NCBI GenBank assembly: GCA_016868575.1
Contig: VGGL01000014.1
Location: forward strand, 1 to 41,355
From: Bacteroidota bacterium
GTDB lineage: Bacteria; Bacteroidota; Bacteroidia; Bacteroidales; FEN-979
Direction: 5' to 3'
DNA: 41,355 nt
In this document: positions 8,578 to 16,020 of the stretch, piece after piece
Layout of the letters: the number at the start of each line of letters is the position of its first letter
Position numbering within the stretch: position 1 is the stretch's first letter
Position numbers and translations under genes: made by a program
Notes under the pieces: model-generated
What the model was told of the DNA's origin: nothing
Database searches by the model: none
Seen by the model: the letters and a program-made list of their open reading frames with translations, nothing else

Positions 8578-8604
8578 ATTACACCTCCGGGTGTAATAAC
8601 TTTG
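8578..8604 (+). promoter_or_regulatory. Palindrome overlapping the sigma-factor promoter -7 element
   Basis: Two perfect 8-base arms, ATTACACC (8578-8585) and GGTGTAAT (8590-8597), flank TCCG. The right arm runs directly into TAACTTTG (8597-8604), an exact match to the Bacteroidota -7 consensus TAnnTTTG. A start site near 8610 would favour ATG 8629 as the true start of the sigma factor. A dimeric regulator bound here would block or modulate the promoter. No good -33 TTTG is seen upstream. Confidence 0.45.
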
Positions 8605-8628
8605 TCGTGTTATCGTCTTAAACCCAAT

Positions 8629-9063
8629 ATGACACCTGCAGAATTTCAGGAAACGGTCCTCATCCATAAGAACAAACTATTCAGGTTTGCCAAGCGGATG
8701 CTAGAAGATGAAGAAGATGCGAGGGATGTGGTGCAGGATACCTTCCTGAAACTCTGGGCCAAAAGAAAAGACCTGGAATCGGTATCAAATATGGAAGCCT
8801 TTTCAATGCGCACGGTAAAAAATCTCTGCATCGACCGGATGCGATCCCTGGGTTATCGGAACAACCTGACCAGCCTGGATGTGGCTGAGAGGAGCGAAAA
8901 ACCGGGGAAGGCTGCTGATGCATTGGAAATGAAAGACCTGAAAAAATTCATCCAACAGATCATCAGCCAATTGCCGGAACAACAAAAGATGGTCATCCAG
9001 ATGCGGGATATTGAAGGTTATGAATACAAAGGAGATTTACGGCCTCATCAAAAAGTATTTTGA
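8629..9063 (+). pseudogene. ECF-type RNA polymerase sigma factor, C-terminally truncated
   Basis: This is an ECF sigma-70 factor. Region 2 is intact (KNKLFRFAKRMLEDEEDARDVVQDTFLKLW, then AFSMRTVKNLCIDRM), and the first helices of region 4 are present (FIQQIISQLPEQQKMVIQMRDIEGYEY). The sequence then switches to GDLRPHQKVF and stops, so the DNA-binding helix-turn-helix of region 4, about 40-50 residues, is missing. The break falls exactly where the downstream gene begins: its start ATGAATACAAAGGAGAT is what codons for YEYKEI would look like, so a deletion between two similar short sequences is the simplest explanation. ATG 8629 is preferred because the promoter-like TAACTTTG ends at 8604; an upstream in-frame ATG exists at 8554. 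The product (144 residues) is probably non-functional. Confidence 0.75.
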
Positions 9064-9562
9064 CGGCGAAACGACCCTTGAAGAGGAACAACAACTTCGC
9101 ACGTTTTTTTCGCAAGAAGATGTCCCTGAGGAACTTGTGGCATTCAAGGAGTTATTTGGCTATTATCATGCAAGTGCTGAAGAGTCCCTGGATGACACCT
9201 TTGAAAAATCCATCATGGCACAGATCGAAAAGGATGTCATCAAGCCCATTGGCTTCAACAGAAAAAAGATGTATTCCATCATGGGGATTGCAGCCGGTAT
9301 CCTGATCCTGATAGGAGTCCTGTTTTACACAGATTTCTTCCAATCATTCCAGACCGATTCATCCGGGTCGGATGCGGAATCCGAAATGGCCTATCTTCAA
9401 ACCAAACAAGCCTTGCTGTTGATTTCTACAAGCCTCAACAAAGGTCTTGACCAGGCCTCCAAGTTATCTGCTTTCAACAAAGGAGTTGAACACATGAACA
9501 AGTTATCGGCCTTCTATCAATGCGAAACAAAAGTCCTTCATCCAAACACCTTAGATAAATAA
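9020..9562 (+). CDS. Putative anti-sigma factor, single-pass membrane protein
   Basis: This encodes a 180-residue protein. The N-terminal part (MNTKEIYGLIKKYFDGETTLEEEQQLRTFF) is the short helical segment common to Bacteroidota proteins encoded directly after ECF sigma factors, where it is thought to bind the sigma factor. One transmembrane segment lies at about residues 85-105 (IMGIAAGILILIGVLFYTDFF), with a periplasmic C-terminal tail rich in leucine and serine. I do not see a zinc-binding HxxxCxxC motif. ATG 9020 lies inside the truncated sigma ORF in another frame. Anti-sigma function is inferred from position and architecture. Confidence 0.65.
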   Translation: MNTKEIYGLIKKYFDGETTLEEEQQLRTFFSQEDVPEELVAFKELFGYYHASAEESLDDTFEKSIMAQIEKDVIKPIGFNRKKMYSIMGIAAGILILIGVLFYTDFFQSFQTDSSGSDAESEMAYLQTKQALLLISTSLNKGLDQASKLSAFNKGVEHMNKLSAFYQCETKVLHPNTLDK

Positions 9563-9578
9563 CCAATACTACAAAACC

Positions 9579-10112
9579 ATGAAACGTGTAATCATTTCAT
9601 TCCTGATCATTTTCCTGCTGGGTGCAGGAGTCAGGGGGCAAAGCCCAATCGACAAATTCTTTGATAAATATATGGGACAAGACGGGTTTACCACCGTTGT
9701 CATCTCCAAAGAGATGTTCCAGATGTTTAAAGGTATGAAGACGGACAATGACAATAAAGCGATCGGAGAGATCATGAACCAGCTTGAAGGATTAAAAGTG
9801 GTTGCTTTCGACCGCGATTCGTCCAACAAATATACGGTCTCACAACTCTACAGTGAAGCACTCGCCGCCATTCCATTCGGCACGTACAAAGTTCTGATGC
9901 AGGTCAAAGAGAAAGACCAGGATGTAACTTTTTATGCCAAAGATGGACCCAAAGGCAAGCTAAGCGAATTGCTGATGCTGATGAAGTCTGGGAAGGAGAT
10001 GGCCGCTTTAAGCATAACCGGTTTGATCGACCTCAGCACCGTTTCGGAGTTATCCAAGTCGATGAATTTCAAAGGGATGGATAAGCTCAATAAACTGAAG
10101 GAAAAGAAGTGA
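9579..10112 (+). CDS. DUF4252 family exported protein
   Basis: This is a 177-residue protein with a clear signal peptide (MKRVIISFLIIFLLGAGVRGQ). The mature part starts SPIDKFFDKYMGQDGFTTVVISKEMFQMF, typical of DUF4252, a Bacteroidota family whose genes regularly sit behind a sigma factor/anti-sigma pair. Its function is unknown; a periplasmic or envelope role in the response controlled by the sigma factor is possible. It lies 16 bases after the anti-sigma-like gene, so it belongs to the same operon. With the sigma factor broken, its regulation in this strain is uncertain. Confidence 0.8.
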   Translation: MKRVIISFLIIFLLGAGVRGQSPIDKFFDKYMGQDGFTTVVISKEMFQMFKGMKTDNDNKAIGEIMNQLEGLKVVAFDRDSSNKYTVSQLYSEALAAIPFGTYKVLMQVKEKDQDVTFYAKDGPKGKLSELLMLMKSGKEMAALSITGLIDLSTVSELSKSMNFKGMDKLNKLKEKK

Positions 10113-10204
10113 AACCAAAGCGCGTCAGGTAAATCCCGGCGGTGTAGTCAGGATGGAAGTCCTGTATCTGAAAATGTTTATCTTCGCTCTCCAATTTGCA
10201 AGAT

Positions 10205-11053
10205 ATGAAACATCAGATCGCAGGACTTCTTCTTTTAGTATTGATCGCCGGATGTTCACCATCTCCTGAACAAGGTGATTCCAAAGTCATAACCGTTAGC
10301 ATTCAGCCACAGAAATACCTTGTCAGGCAAATTGGCGGAAATGACTGGTATATCAATGTGCTGGTTCCGCCAGGTTCAAGCCCTGAGACTTATGAACCCG
10401 GTCCTTTGCAGGTCAAGGATCTTGCGCAATCGGCCATCTATTTTGCCAATGGATACCTGGAGTTTGAACATGGGATCAATGGAAAAATTTCAGGACTTAA
10501 CAATCAACTTTCCATCATCGATCTTTCTGAGAACCTCTCACTTATCCAAGGGGATGATCATCATGGCGGCACAGATCCACATTACTGGCTCGGGCCGCAA
10601 GAGATCAAAATCATGGCTCAAACAATTGCTTCTGCTCTTCAGGAAAAAGATCCTGCAAACAAAGAACGCTATACCGCCAATCTCTCCACGTTCTTATCTC
10701 TCATGGACAGCCTGGATGTCAAAATCAGAAAACGTTTAGCGGAAAGGAAAAGGGATGATTTCATCGTTTTTCATCCGGCACTGGCCTATTTCAGCCGCCA
10801 GTACGGGCTGAATCAATTGGCATTGGAGGAAGAGGGAAAAAATCCTTCTGCAGCACACCTTAAAAGCTTGGTAGACATGGCCAGGGAGAAAGGGATCAGG
10901 CATCTTTTCGTTCAGCGTCAGTTCGATGAGCGAAACGCCGAGGCGCTGGCCAGAGAAATCAAGGGAGAACTCGTGGTTTTTGACCCGCTGGAAGAAAACC
11001 TGGAGAAAAACCTGTTATACCTTGCTGAAAAACTATCTATCGCGCTGAACTAA
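10205..11053 (+). CDS. Zinc/manganese ABC transporter substrate-binding lipoprotein
   Basis: This is a 282-residue lipoprotein (lipobox LIAGC, Cys17) of the ZnuA/TroA cluster A-I family, which captures Zn2+ or Mn2+ in the periplasm. Likely metal ligands are a His in the LEFEHGIN region, the His of DPHYWL after a short His-containing loop (DDHHGG), the His of VFHPALAYF and the acidic residue of FDPLEENL. The short loop does not settle zinc against manganese. ATG 10205 is preferred to an upstream TTG (10196) because the signal peptide then begins with MKHQ. It is followed after one base by its ATPase gene. A weak -7-like TATCTTCG lies at 10179-10186. Confidence 0.88.
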   Translation: MKHQIAGLLLLVLIAGCSPSPEQGDSKVITVSIQPQKYLVRQIGGNDWYINVLVPPGSSPETYEPGPLQVKDLAQSAIYFANGYLEFEHGINGKISGLNNQLSIIDLSENLSLIQGDDHHGGTDPHYWLGPQEIKIMAQTIASALQEKDPANKERYTANLSTFLSLMDSLDVKIRKRLAERKRDDFIVFHPALAYFSRQYGLNQLALEEEGKNPSAAHLKSLVDMAREKGIRHLFVQRQFDERNAEALAREIKGELVVFDPLEENLEKNLLYLAEKLSIALN

Positions 11054-11054
11054 G

Positions 11055-11792
11055 ATGGCCACTCTACTTGAGTTGGAACACATTACGGCCGGATATGGTG
11101 AGGAGATCATCTTCCGGGACGTTTCCCTGGTGGTGGAAAAGGGGGCGTTTATCGGGGTGATTGGTCCAAATGGAGGAGGCAAAACAACCCTTGTGAAGAT
11201 CATCCTGGGACTGCTCAAACCCATCCAGGGAAGTATCCGGAGTTATTTGGAGACAGAGATTGGGTATCTTCCGCAGAATAACCCCATTGACCGGAAGTTT
11301 CCGATTACAGTGCGGGAAGTGGTGATGTCAGGACTGATCTCAAAAGACAAGTTTTTTGTGCGGTTTGATCGGGAACACCGAAAAAAGGCAGAATCCATCA
11401 TGGAACGGATGGGCATTCTCCATCTCAGGAATAAATCGGTTGGAATGATTTCCGGAGGACAACTGCAAAGGGCATTACTAGGCAGGGCGATCATTTCAGA
11501 CCCTCATTTGCTTGTGCTGGATGAACCGGGTACCTTTGTTGACAACCGTTTTGAAAAGGACCTCTATGAATTGTTGGTGGAACTGAATAATACGGTAACT
11601 ATCATGATGGTTTCGCATGATGTGGGAACGATCTCCGCCTATGTAAAGTCGATTGTCTGCATCAACCGGAACCTGCATTATCACCGGTCAAACATCATCA
11701 CCCCGGAACAGCTCGCTCAATACAATTGCCCGATCCAGCTGATCACCCATGGAGATGTACCACACACGGTATTGAGCTCCCACAAAGACTGA
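11055..11792 (+). CDS. Zinc/manganese ABC transporter ATP-binding protein
   Basis: This is a 245-residue ATPase of the ZnuC/MntB class. Walker A is GPNGGGKTT (about 35-43), the signature is MISGGQLQRALLGRAI, Walker B is LLVLDEPGTFVD and the switch His is in MMVSHDVG. The segment GYLPQNNPIDRKFPITVREVV is characteristic of zinc/manganese importers. It is translationally close to both neighbours (one base after the binding protein, two bases before the permease). The cytoplasmic protein drives uptake through the permease encoded next. Confidence 0.9.
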   Translation: MATLLELEHITAGYGEEIIFRDVSLVVEKGAFIGVIGPNGGGKTTLVKIILGLLKPIQGSIRSYLETEIGYLPQNNPIDRKFPITVREVVMSGLISKDKFFVRFDREHRKKAESIMERMGILHLRNKSVGMISGGQLQRALLGRAIISDPHLLVLDEPGTFVDNRFEKDLYELLVELNNTVTIMMVSHDVGTISAYVKSIVCINRNLHYHRSNIITPEQLAQYNCPIQLITHGDVPHTVLSSHKD

Positions 11793-11794
11793 AC

Positions 11795-12613
11795 ATGATG
11801 GATGTCCTGCAGTATCAATTCTATCAATATGCCTTGTGGGCCGCCTTGCTGGTAAGTTTATCATGCGGAATTATCGGGACGTATATTACGGCCCGGCGCA
11901 TGGTATTCCTGAGCGGCGGTATCACCCATGCCTCCTTTGGGGGTATCGGGTTGGCCTATTTTCTGGGCATGAACCCGATGGTTGGCGCCATCATTTTTGC
12001 ACTTCTCTCTGCTTTCGGTATTGAGGTGCTTTCCAAAAAAGCAGATATCCGGCAGGATTCAGCAATCGGAATTCTCTGGACCATCGGGATGGCCATCGGC
12101 ATCGTCTTTATTTTTCTGACTCCCGGTTATGCTTCCAATCTTATGAGCTTCCTCTTCGGAAGTATCCTGACGGTTAGCTTGCAGGATCTTTTGCTGATGG
12201 GGTTAATCACTTTCACCCTGTTCCTGATCTTCCTGATACTTTTCAAGCAGATCCTCTTCATCGCTTTTGATGAGGAGTATGCTTCTACCCATAAAATCAG
12301 GGTGAAATTGCTCAACTACCTGATGATTTCGCTTGTGAGCCTTACCATTGTGATTGGTATCCGGGTCGTGGGTGTGATCATGGTCATATCCATGCTCACC
12401 ATTCCTCAAGCTATAGCCGGATTGTTCACCAATCGGTTCGGGAAAATGATCCTGTGGTCGATTCTCTTCGCCTTTATCGGGTCTGTTATCGGATTATATG
12501 TATCATATGCGGTGAATATCCCTTCAGGTGCAACCATTATTCTTACTCTTGCCGCTATCTATTTGATTATTAAACTACTGAAACTTTCCTTGGGAACATT
12601 TCAAACCAAATGA
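11795..12613 (+). CDS. Zinc/manganese ABC transporter permease
   Basis: This is a 272-residue ABC-3 family permease (ZnuB/MntC-like) with about eight to nine membrane segments. Family features are ARRMVFLSGGITHASFGGIGLAYF near the N-terminus, the region GILWTIGMAIGIVFIFLTPGY, and the ATPase-coupling segment DEEYASTHKIRVKLLNYLMI. ATG 11795 or the adjacent ATG 11798 follows the ATPase stop by two bases; an upstream in-frame start would overlap the ATPase gene by 67 bases and adds a non-conserved tail, so it is not used. It completes a three-gene metal importer and is convergent with the outer-membrane gene at 12640. Confidence 0.9.
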   Translation: MMDVLQYQFYQYALWAALLVSLSCGIIGTYITARRMVFLSGGITHASFGGIGLAYFLGMNPMVGAIIFALLSAFGIEVLSKKADIRQDSAIGILWTIGMAIGIVFIFLTPGYASNLMSFLFGSILTVSLQDLLLMGLITFTLFLIFLILFKQILFIAFDEEYASTHKIRVKLLNYLMISLVSLTIVIGIRVVGVIMVISMLTIPQAIAGLFTNRFGKMILWSILFAFIGSVIGLYVSYAVNIPSGATIILTLAAIYLIIKLLKLSLGTFQTK

Positions 12614-12639
12614 GCGGCTTATTCTTAGTCAGTCTCATA

Positions 12640-14712
12640 TCAAAACCTGAAACGCATCTGTACCGCAACCGTTGACCGCACATTCCCTTCCGATTCATCC
12701 AGTCCGCTTCCAACACTTTTTTTATCGGTGTACCATGTTCTGGCATATTTGAGCCATAAATCCAGCCGCCTGAAGCATGTTACCTTACACAAAAGATAGC
12801 ACCGTATCCCTTTGTCATACAAGGCCGGTACACTGAAAGCAAACAACAGGTCATTTTCATAGGCATACATCCGTTCATCCCAGGTATCGGTATCAAACAA
12901 GGCAAATCTTGTTGCCAGCATGAAAGGAAATGTTTCCGGACGATACTGGATATCATGGTAAAGCAGATATCCGTAATGTCTGTTATCGCCAGACTTTCGG
13001 TTGATCCGAATGTCGAGCCGGTCTTTGAAAATGATTCCCGGCAAAACAGTGTAAGAAAAATGGAAACGGATTTGCTGGCGCTGCTGCTTGATGGGATAAT
13101 TGATGCGGGGTGTTTCCGATGACTCATTGATCTCACTCTCCAGGAATCGGTATCGCACCAGGAATTGATGGTCCGGCCGACCGAAGATACCTTCGCATGT
13201 CATGACTCTTCCCGAAGAGGAACCATGCGTTCGGTATTTTAACGAGGGATGATGGTAGACATCGCAACTGGCCGAAAGTATTACCGTTTGATGTACCCGC
13301 CAGCGAACGCCTGTTAAAAACCCGCTCTCATTATTATTAGTCTGCTGAGCCCCATAGGCGCTCCCAAAAAGGTTGTGATAAGCAGGTGGATAATTCCGGA
13401 ACAGGATACTGCAAACCAGGTCTGCATCCGGTTGAATATTCAAACCTGCAAGCCAGGCCGTTGATCCATGGTGGGAATGAGAAACCTCCCCGTAGAAAAC
13501 CAGGCTTTTCCATATGGCTGAAATGTCCATCCCGTAATTTGTCTGGGTCGGCCCCCGGAAAGCAAATGTCTTGTACATCTCATCCTCCGGAGTAATGGGA
13601 AGGCTCATAGACATCCTGGTGCAAGTCCCGCCAATGTTGAACCAATCAGCCCGGAACCGAAGATTTCCTCCGTAAACTATCTCCCTGACTTTTCGCCGGG
13701 AAGCGATTTCACTTTCGGTTCGGTGGTCATCTGAGTCATCAAAAGAAGAAAACGTCAACAAATGCCCGGTTGAGTCCTCCAAAGCTCCGTTAATATCTCT
13801 TTTTCGATAGGAAAAAAAGCTTGTCATTTCAATCCACCCATACCTTCCCTGGGCCGCCACACCATTGAAAGAATACGCAGGGTTGGTGGACATGGAAGGG
13901 TGAAGATGGCTTCCTGTTTTTCGATAGGTCAGCGGATCCTGGGGATTGAAAAAGAGCGAACCGGTTCCCAGGTTCAGCCCCTGGCCGGTTTGGACACGGT
14001 AATTGCCGATAATCACTCTTTTCACGACACCAGGGGGTTCAATCATCAGGAAGCCGGCATAGGAATCAAATCCCTGCTTTTGATCTCCCCGGAAAAACCG
14101 TTCTCCCGGATCCTTGCTCCCGCTGAGGCCAAAGCTGATCCGATCACAAGGGGTTAATAACAAGCGAAAATGATACGCTTGCGGATCACCCAAATATCCG
14201 CCGCTATCACCTGCAAGGGTGTATCCTTTCTGCGGATCCAGCACCTGGGAATAGCGATATAAGAAATAGCCAAAACCGCCTGATCCCGGTTTTCGGAATT
14301 TAAATCCTTTGGGATCTGTTTGCTTTCCCACCTTCACATAAGGCAACAAACGCTGAATTACCGATGAATCAAGTCCCTCAACATACCCCAATTCATACAA
14401 GGAGATAAACCGATTGTTCTTCACCCTATATTGAATGATCTGTTCGATCTGCCGGTCAGAGAGAAATCCGAGCTTTTCCAGATCTGCAGTTTCTGCACGA
14501 TTCAGATCGATCGCATGCGATAACTGGAAATGCCGGTCATCTGTCAGGTAACTTATGTCAGGAATGGTCTCTGTTTCCTGATTTTGATTCAGGTAGTTTT
14601 CCTGTATCTGTTCTGTGAGAACAGGCAAGGTTTCTTCGCCTTCCTGTACCTGAGACCAGGTTTGTGCGGTCACCAGGCAACACATCAGGGATACCAGGAT
14701 CTGTTTGCGCAT
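12640..14712 (-). CDS. Helix-hairpin-helix domain outer-membrane protein
   Basis: This 690-residue protein has a signal peptide (MRKQILVSLMCCLVTAQTWSQ) and a ComEA-like helix-hairpin-helix segment around residues 70-130 (AIDLNRAETADLEKLGFLSDRQ, then NRFISLYELGYVEGLD). The remaining 550 residues alternate polar and aromatic residues like a large beta-barrel and end in MRFRF, a terminal aromatic typical of barrel proteins inserted by the BAM machine. Similar proteins are widespread in Bacteroidota without assigned function; whether the hairpin domain binds DNA outside the cytoplasm is unknown. ATG 14712 is chosen because the signal peptide starts there; the next gene upstream stops at the same point (TGATG overlap), so the two are translationally coupled. 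Confidence 0.75.
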   Translation of the reverse strand: MRKQILVSLMCCLVTAQTWSQVQEGEETLPVLTEQIQENYLNQNQETETIPDISYLTDDRHFQLSHAIDLNRAETADLEKLGFLSDRQIEQIIQYRVKNNRFISLYELGYVEGLDSSVIQRLLPYVKVGKQTDPKGFKFRKPGSGGFGYFLYRYSQVLDPQKGYTLAGDSGGYLGDPQAYHFRLLLTPCDRISFGLSGSKDPGERFFRGDQKQGFDSYAGFLMIEPPGVVKRVIIGNYRVQTGQGLNLGTGSLFFNPQDPLTYRKTGSHLHPSMSTNPAYSFNGVAAQGRYGWIEMTSFFSYRKRDINGALEDSTGHLLTFSSFDDSDDHRTESEIASRRKVREIVYGGNLRFRADWFNIGGTCTRMSMSLPITPEDEMYKTFAFRGPTQTNYGMDISAIWKSLVFYGEVSHSHHGSTAWLAGLNIQPDADLVCSILFRNYPPAYHNLFGSAYGAQQTNNNESGFLTGVRWRVHQTVILSASCDVYHHPSLKYRTHGSSSGRVMTCEGIFGRPDHQFLVRYRFLESEINESSETPRINYPIKQQRQQIRFHFSYTVLPGIIFKDRLDIRINRKSGDNRHYGYLLYHDIQYRPETFPFMLATRFALFDTDTWDERMYAYENDLLFAFSVPALYDKGIRCYLLCKVTCFRRLDLWLKYARTWYTDKKSVGSGLDESEGNVRSTVAVQMRFRF

Positions 14713-15539
14713 CAGTTTTTCCGGGAGATTTGAAAAACCAGGGAAGCTTGCGGGGAATACCCCAGTACAGGATGGTAGGATGAGGCCAGGTGAAAATCCA
14801 ATCTTGAGAGGTGCAGGCCTACCCCAAAGAAGATCATTCCCGGGGATGATGAAGCCCCGACCTGCAGGCTCAGCGGCTTTGCGGCATGGAATTCCAGACC
14901 GGCTTTCAGCCTGGCTTTTTCTTTTAACTCTTTTTCGGCTTCGACAGTGATCAGAATCTTTGACGAACATTGATAAACGCCGCCCATGCGAATGGTGGTG
15001 GGGATTGTTTCTTTTCCACCGCGTACCATCTTGACAGGATACGGGCTGTAGACGTGGACACCAATGGTCATTTTCCGGCCAGGATGAGCAAGCAACCCCA
15101 CCTCGAAGGTGATCAGGTTCCGGTTTCCATAACCTTCACCAATGTGTGTACGGAGGTAGTCCAGTTGCACACCAACCGACAAATACCGGCCAAACCTTCT
15201 GGCATAACCAAGACCTGCAATGGTTTCATTGTAAAGCGAAAACCCGAAATTGCTGAATGAAAGGCCGAAAGAACCCAGCCTGCTTGGTATCACAAGCGCA
15301 GCTGCTTTCACTGACAACTCGTTCATCAGAAACCGGTTCTCATAATATACACCTGCAGAAATGCTTTTCCATTCAGCCATGGCCGCCTGATTGTTCCTGA
15401 CTGCCCAGAAATCAACCAAACCCACCACTGCATTGCCCAGTCCGGCAGGCCTGCCGCCGGAGATCACAAGTCCGTTGCCTGCTCCAGCCGACAGATGTAA
15501 AGCCAGCAGAATCGAAATCAACCCCCTCAAACCAACCAT
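14712..15539 (-). CDS. PorV-like/UPF0164-type outer-membrane protein of unknown function
   Basis: This is a 275-residue protein with an N-terminal hydrophobic export signal ending near SAGAGNG. The pattern GGRPAGLGNAVVGLVDFWAVRNNQAAMA closely resembles the start of FadL/PorV-type barrels, where conserved Gly/Asn-rich turns precede the barrel. The rest shows short amphipathic strands (IAGLGYARRFGRYLSVGVQLDY). No catalytic motif is visible. It is the first gene of a two-gene unit with the helix-hairpin-helix outer-membrane protein, so the two may act together at the cell surface. Specific function is unknown. Confidence 0.65.
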   Translation of the reverse strand: MVGLRGLISILLALHLSAGAGNGLVISGGRPAGLGNAVVGLVDFWAVRNNQAAMAEWKSISAGVYYENRFLMNELSVKAAALVIPSRLGSFGLSFSNFGFSLYNETIAGLGYARRFGRYLSVGVQLDYLRTHIGEGYGNRNLITFEVGLLAHPGRKMTIGVHVYSPYPVKMVRGGKETIPTTIRMGGVYQCSSKILITVEAEKELKEKARLKAGLEFHAAKPLSLQVGASSSPGMIFFGVGLHLSRLDFHLASSYHPVLGYSPQASLVFQISRKN

Positions 15540-15629
15540 CTCAATAGAACGTTATACTGCTTAATCGGAAAAAAGCAAAAAGGTCATCTGTCGGAGAACA
15601 GTTTTTTTCTTCAATACCGGGATATGAAA

Positions 15630-15718
15630 TAAGAAAACCCGCCGGGTGGGGTGAAAGAACACTGCATAATCCCATGAAAAACTGCAATGTGAAAACTCTT
15701 TCTCCGGCAGGTTTCTTA
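15630..15718. ncRNA. Rod-like inverted repeat, candidate small RNA or leader structure
   Basis: Bases 15630-15645 pair with 15704-15718 (one bulged A, one C-A mismatch) to give a closing stem of about 14 pairs. Inside it GAAAG (15653-15657) pairs with CTTTC (15698-15702), and ACACTGCA (15659-15666) pairs with TGCAATGT (15683-15690) with one mismatch. The apical loop contains CCCA, which could pair with TGGG (15647-15650) as a pseudoknot. Read on the minus strand it would lie about 20 bases after a predicted transcription start and end with a GC stem running into TTTTCTTATTT, as a terminator would. I do not recognise it as a known riboswitch, 4.5S or tmRNA. Orientation is undecided. Confidence 0.4.
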
Positions 15719-15747
15719 GTTATGAAGACAAAGAGGCAACTGCACGG

Positions 15748-15778
15748 TAAAGGTAATATAAAAATATTCGTCTGTCAA
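15748..15778 (-). promoter_or_regulatory. Candidate promoter for the outer-membrane operon or small RNA
   Basis: On the minus strand TTGACA (15773-15778), 17 bases and TACCTTTA (15748-15755) resemble a Bacteroidota promoter; the last base of the -7 box deviates from TAnnTTTG. Transcription would start near 15740 and give a leader of about 200 bases that contains the rod-like element before the ATG at 15539. Confidence 0.4.
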
Positions 15779-15800
15779 TTGGGGATTTCCGTTTTTTTTT

Positions 15801-15818
15801 ATTCCGGATTTCCGGAAT
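15801..15818. promoter_or_regulatory. Operator-like palindrome
   Basis: ATTCCGGA and TCCGGAAT form a perfect 8-base inverted repeat around TT. There is a run of T before it and none directly after it on the plus strand, so it is not a terminator in that direction. It fits a binding site for a dimeric regulator, about 200 bases upstream of the OPT remnant and 260 bases upstream of the minus-strand operon. Confidence 0.3.
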
Positions 15819-16020
15819 GCTCCCAAATTTTTTTTACGTTAATTGATTGAATATCTTGTTATTAAGAAAATGGAGTGGCAACCACAAAAAAAACGACCCC
15901 TTTTGAAAAACTGCGGGAAATTGAGTTTTTGGATGGGTTTTTTTCAAAAAATGGAGGATCAGGACGAAAAAACCGGTTCCACAAATTCTGTTTACCTTGC
16001 AGACAAAAATCGGATAACCT

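Larger units (their letters stand above)
15540..16020. other. Gene-free region with structured elements
   Basis: This 481-base stretch lies between the divergent outer-membrane operon (minus) and the OPT remnant (plus). No credible gene is seen; the short ORFs have no recognisable features. It holds a minus-strand promoter candidate (15748-15778), a rod-like inverted repeat (15630-15718), a perfect operator-like palindrome (15801-15818) and a 10-base inverted repeat (15901-15910 with 15940-15949). A near-consensus TACCTTGC at 15993-16000 could serve the plus-strand gene. Confidence 0.6.

Noticed and set aside
10149-10164. Terminator after the DUF4252 gene
   Set aside because: CAGGA/TCCTG is only a five-base stem with no T tract following.
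11726-11794. Upstream extension of the metal permease by 23 residues
   Set aside because: It would overlap the ATPase gene by 67 bases and begins with a non-membrane tail unlike the family; ATG 11795 fits better.
14713-14970. Upstream extension of the helix-hairpin-helix protein by 86 residues
   Set aside because: The extra sequence overlaps the upstream gene in another frame; the signal peptide begins at 14712.
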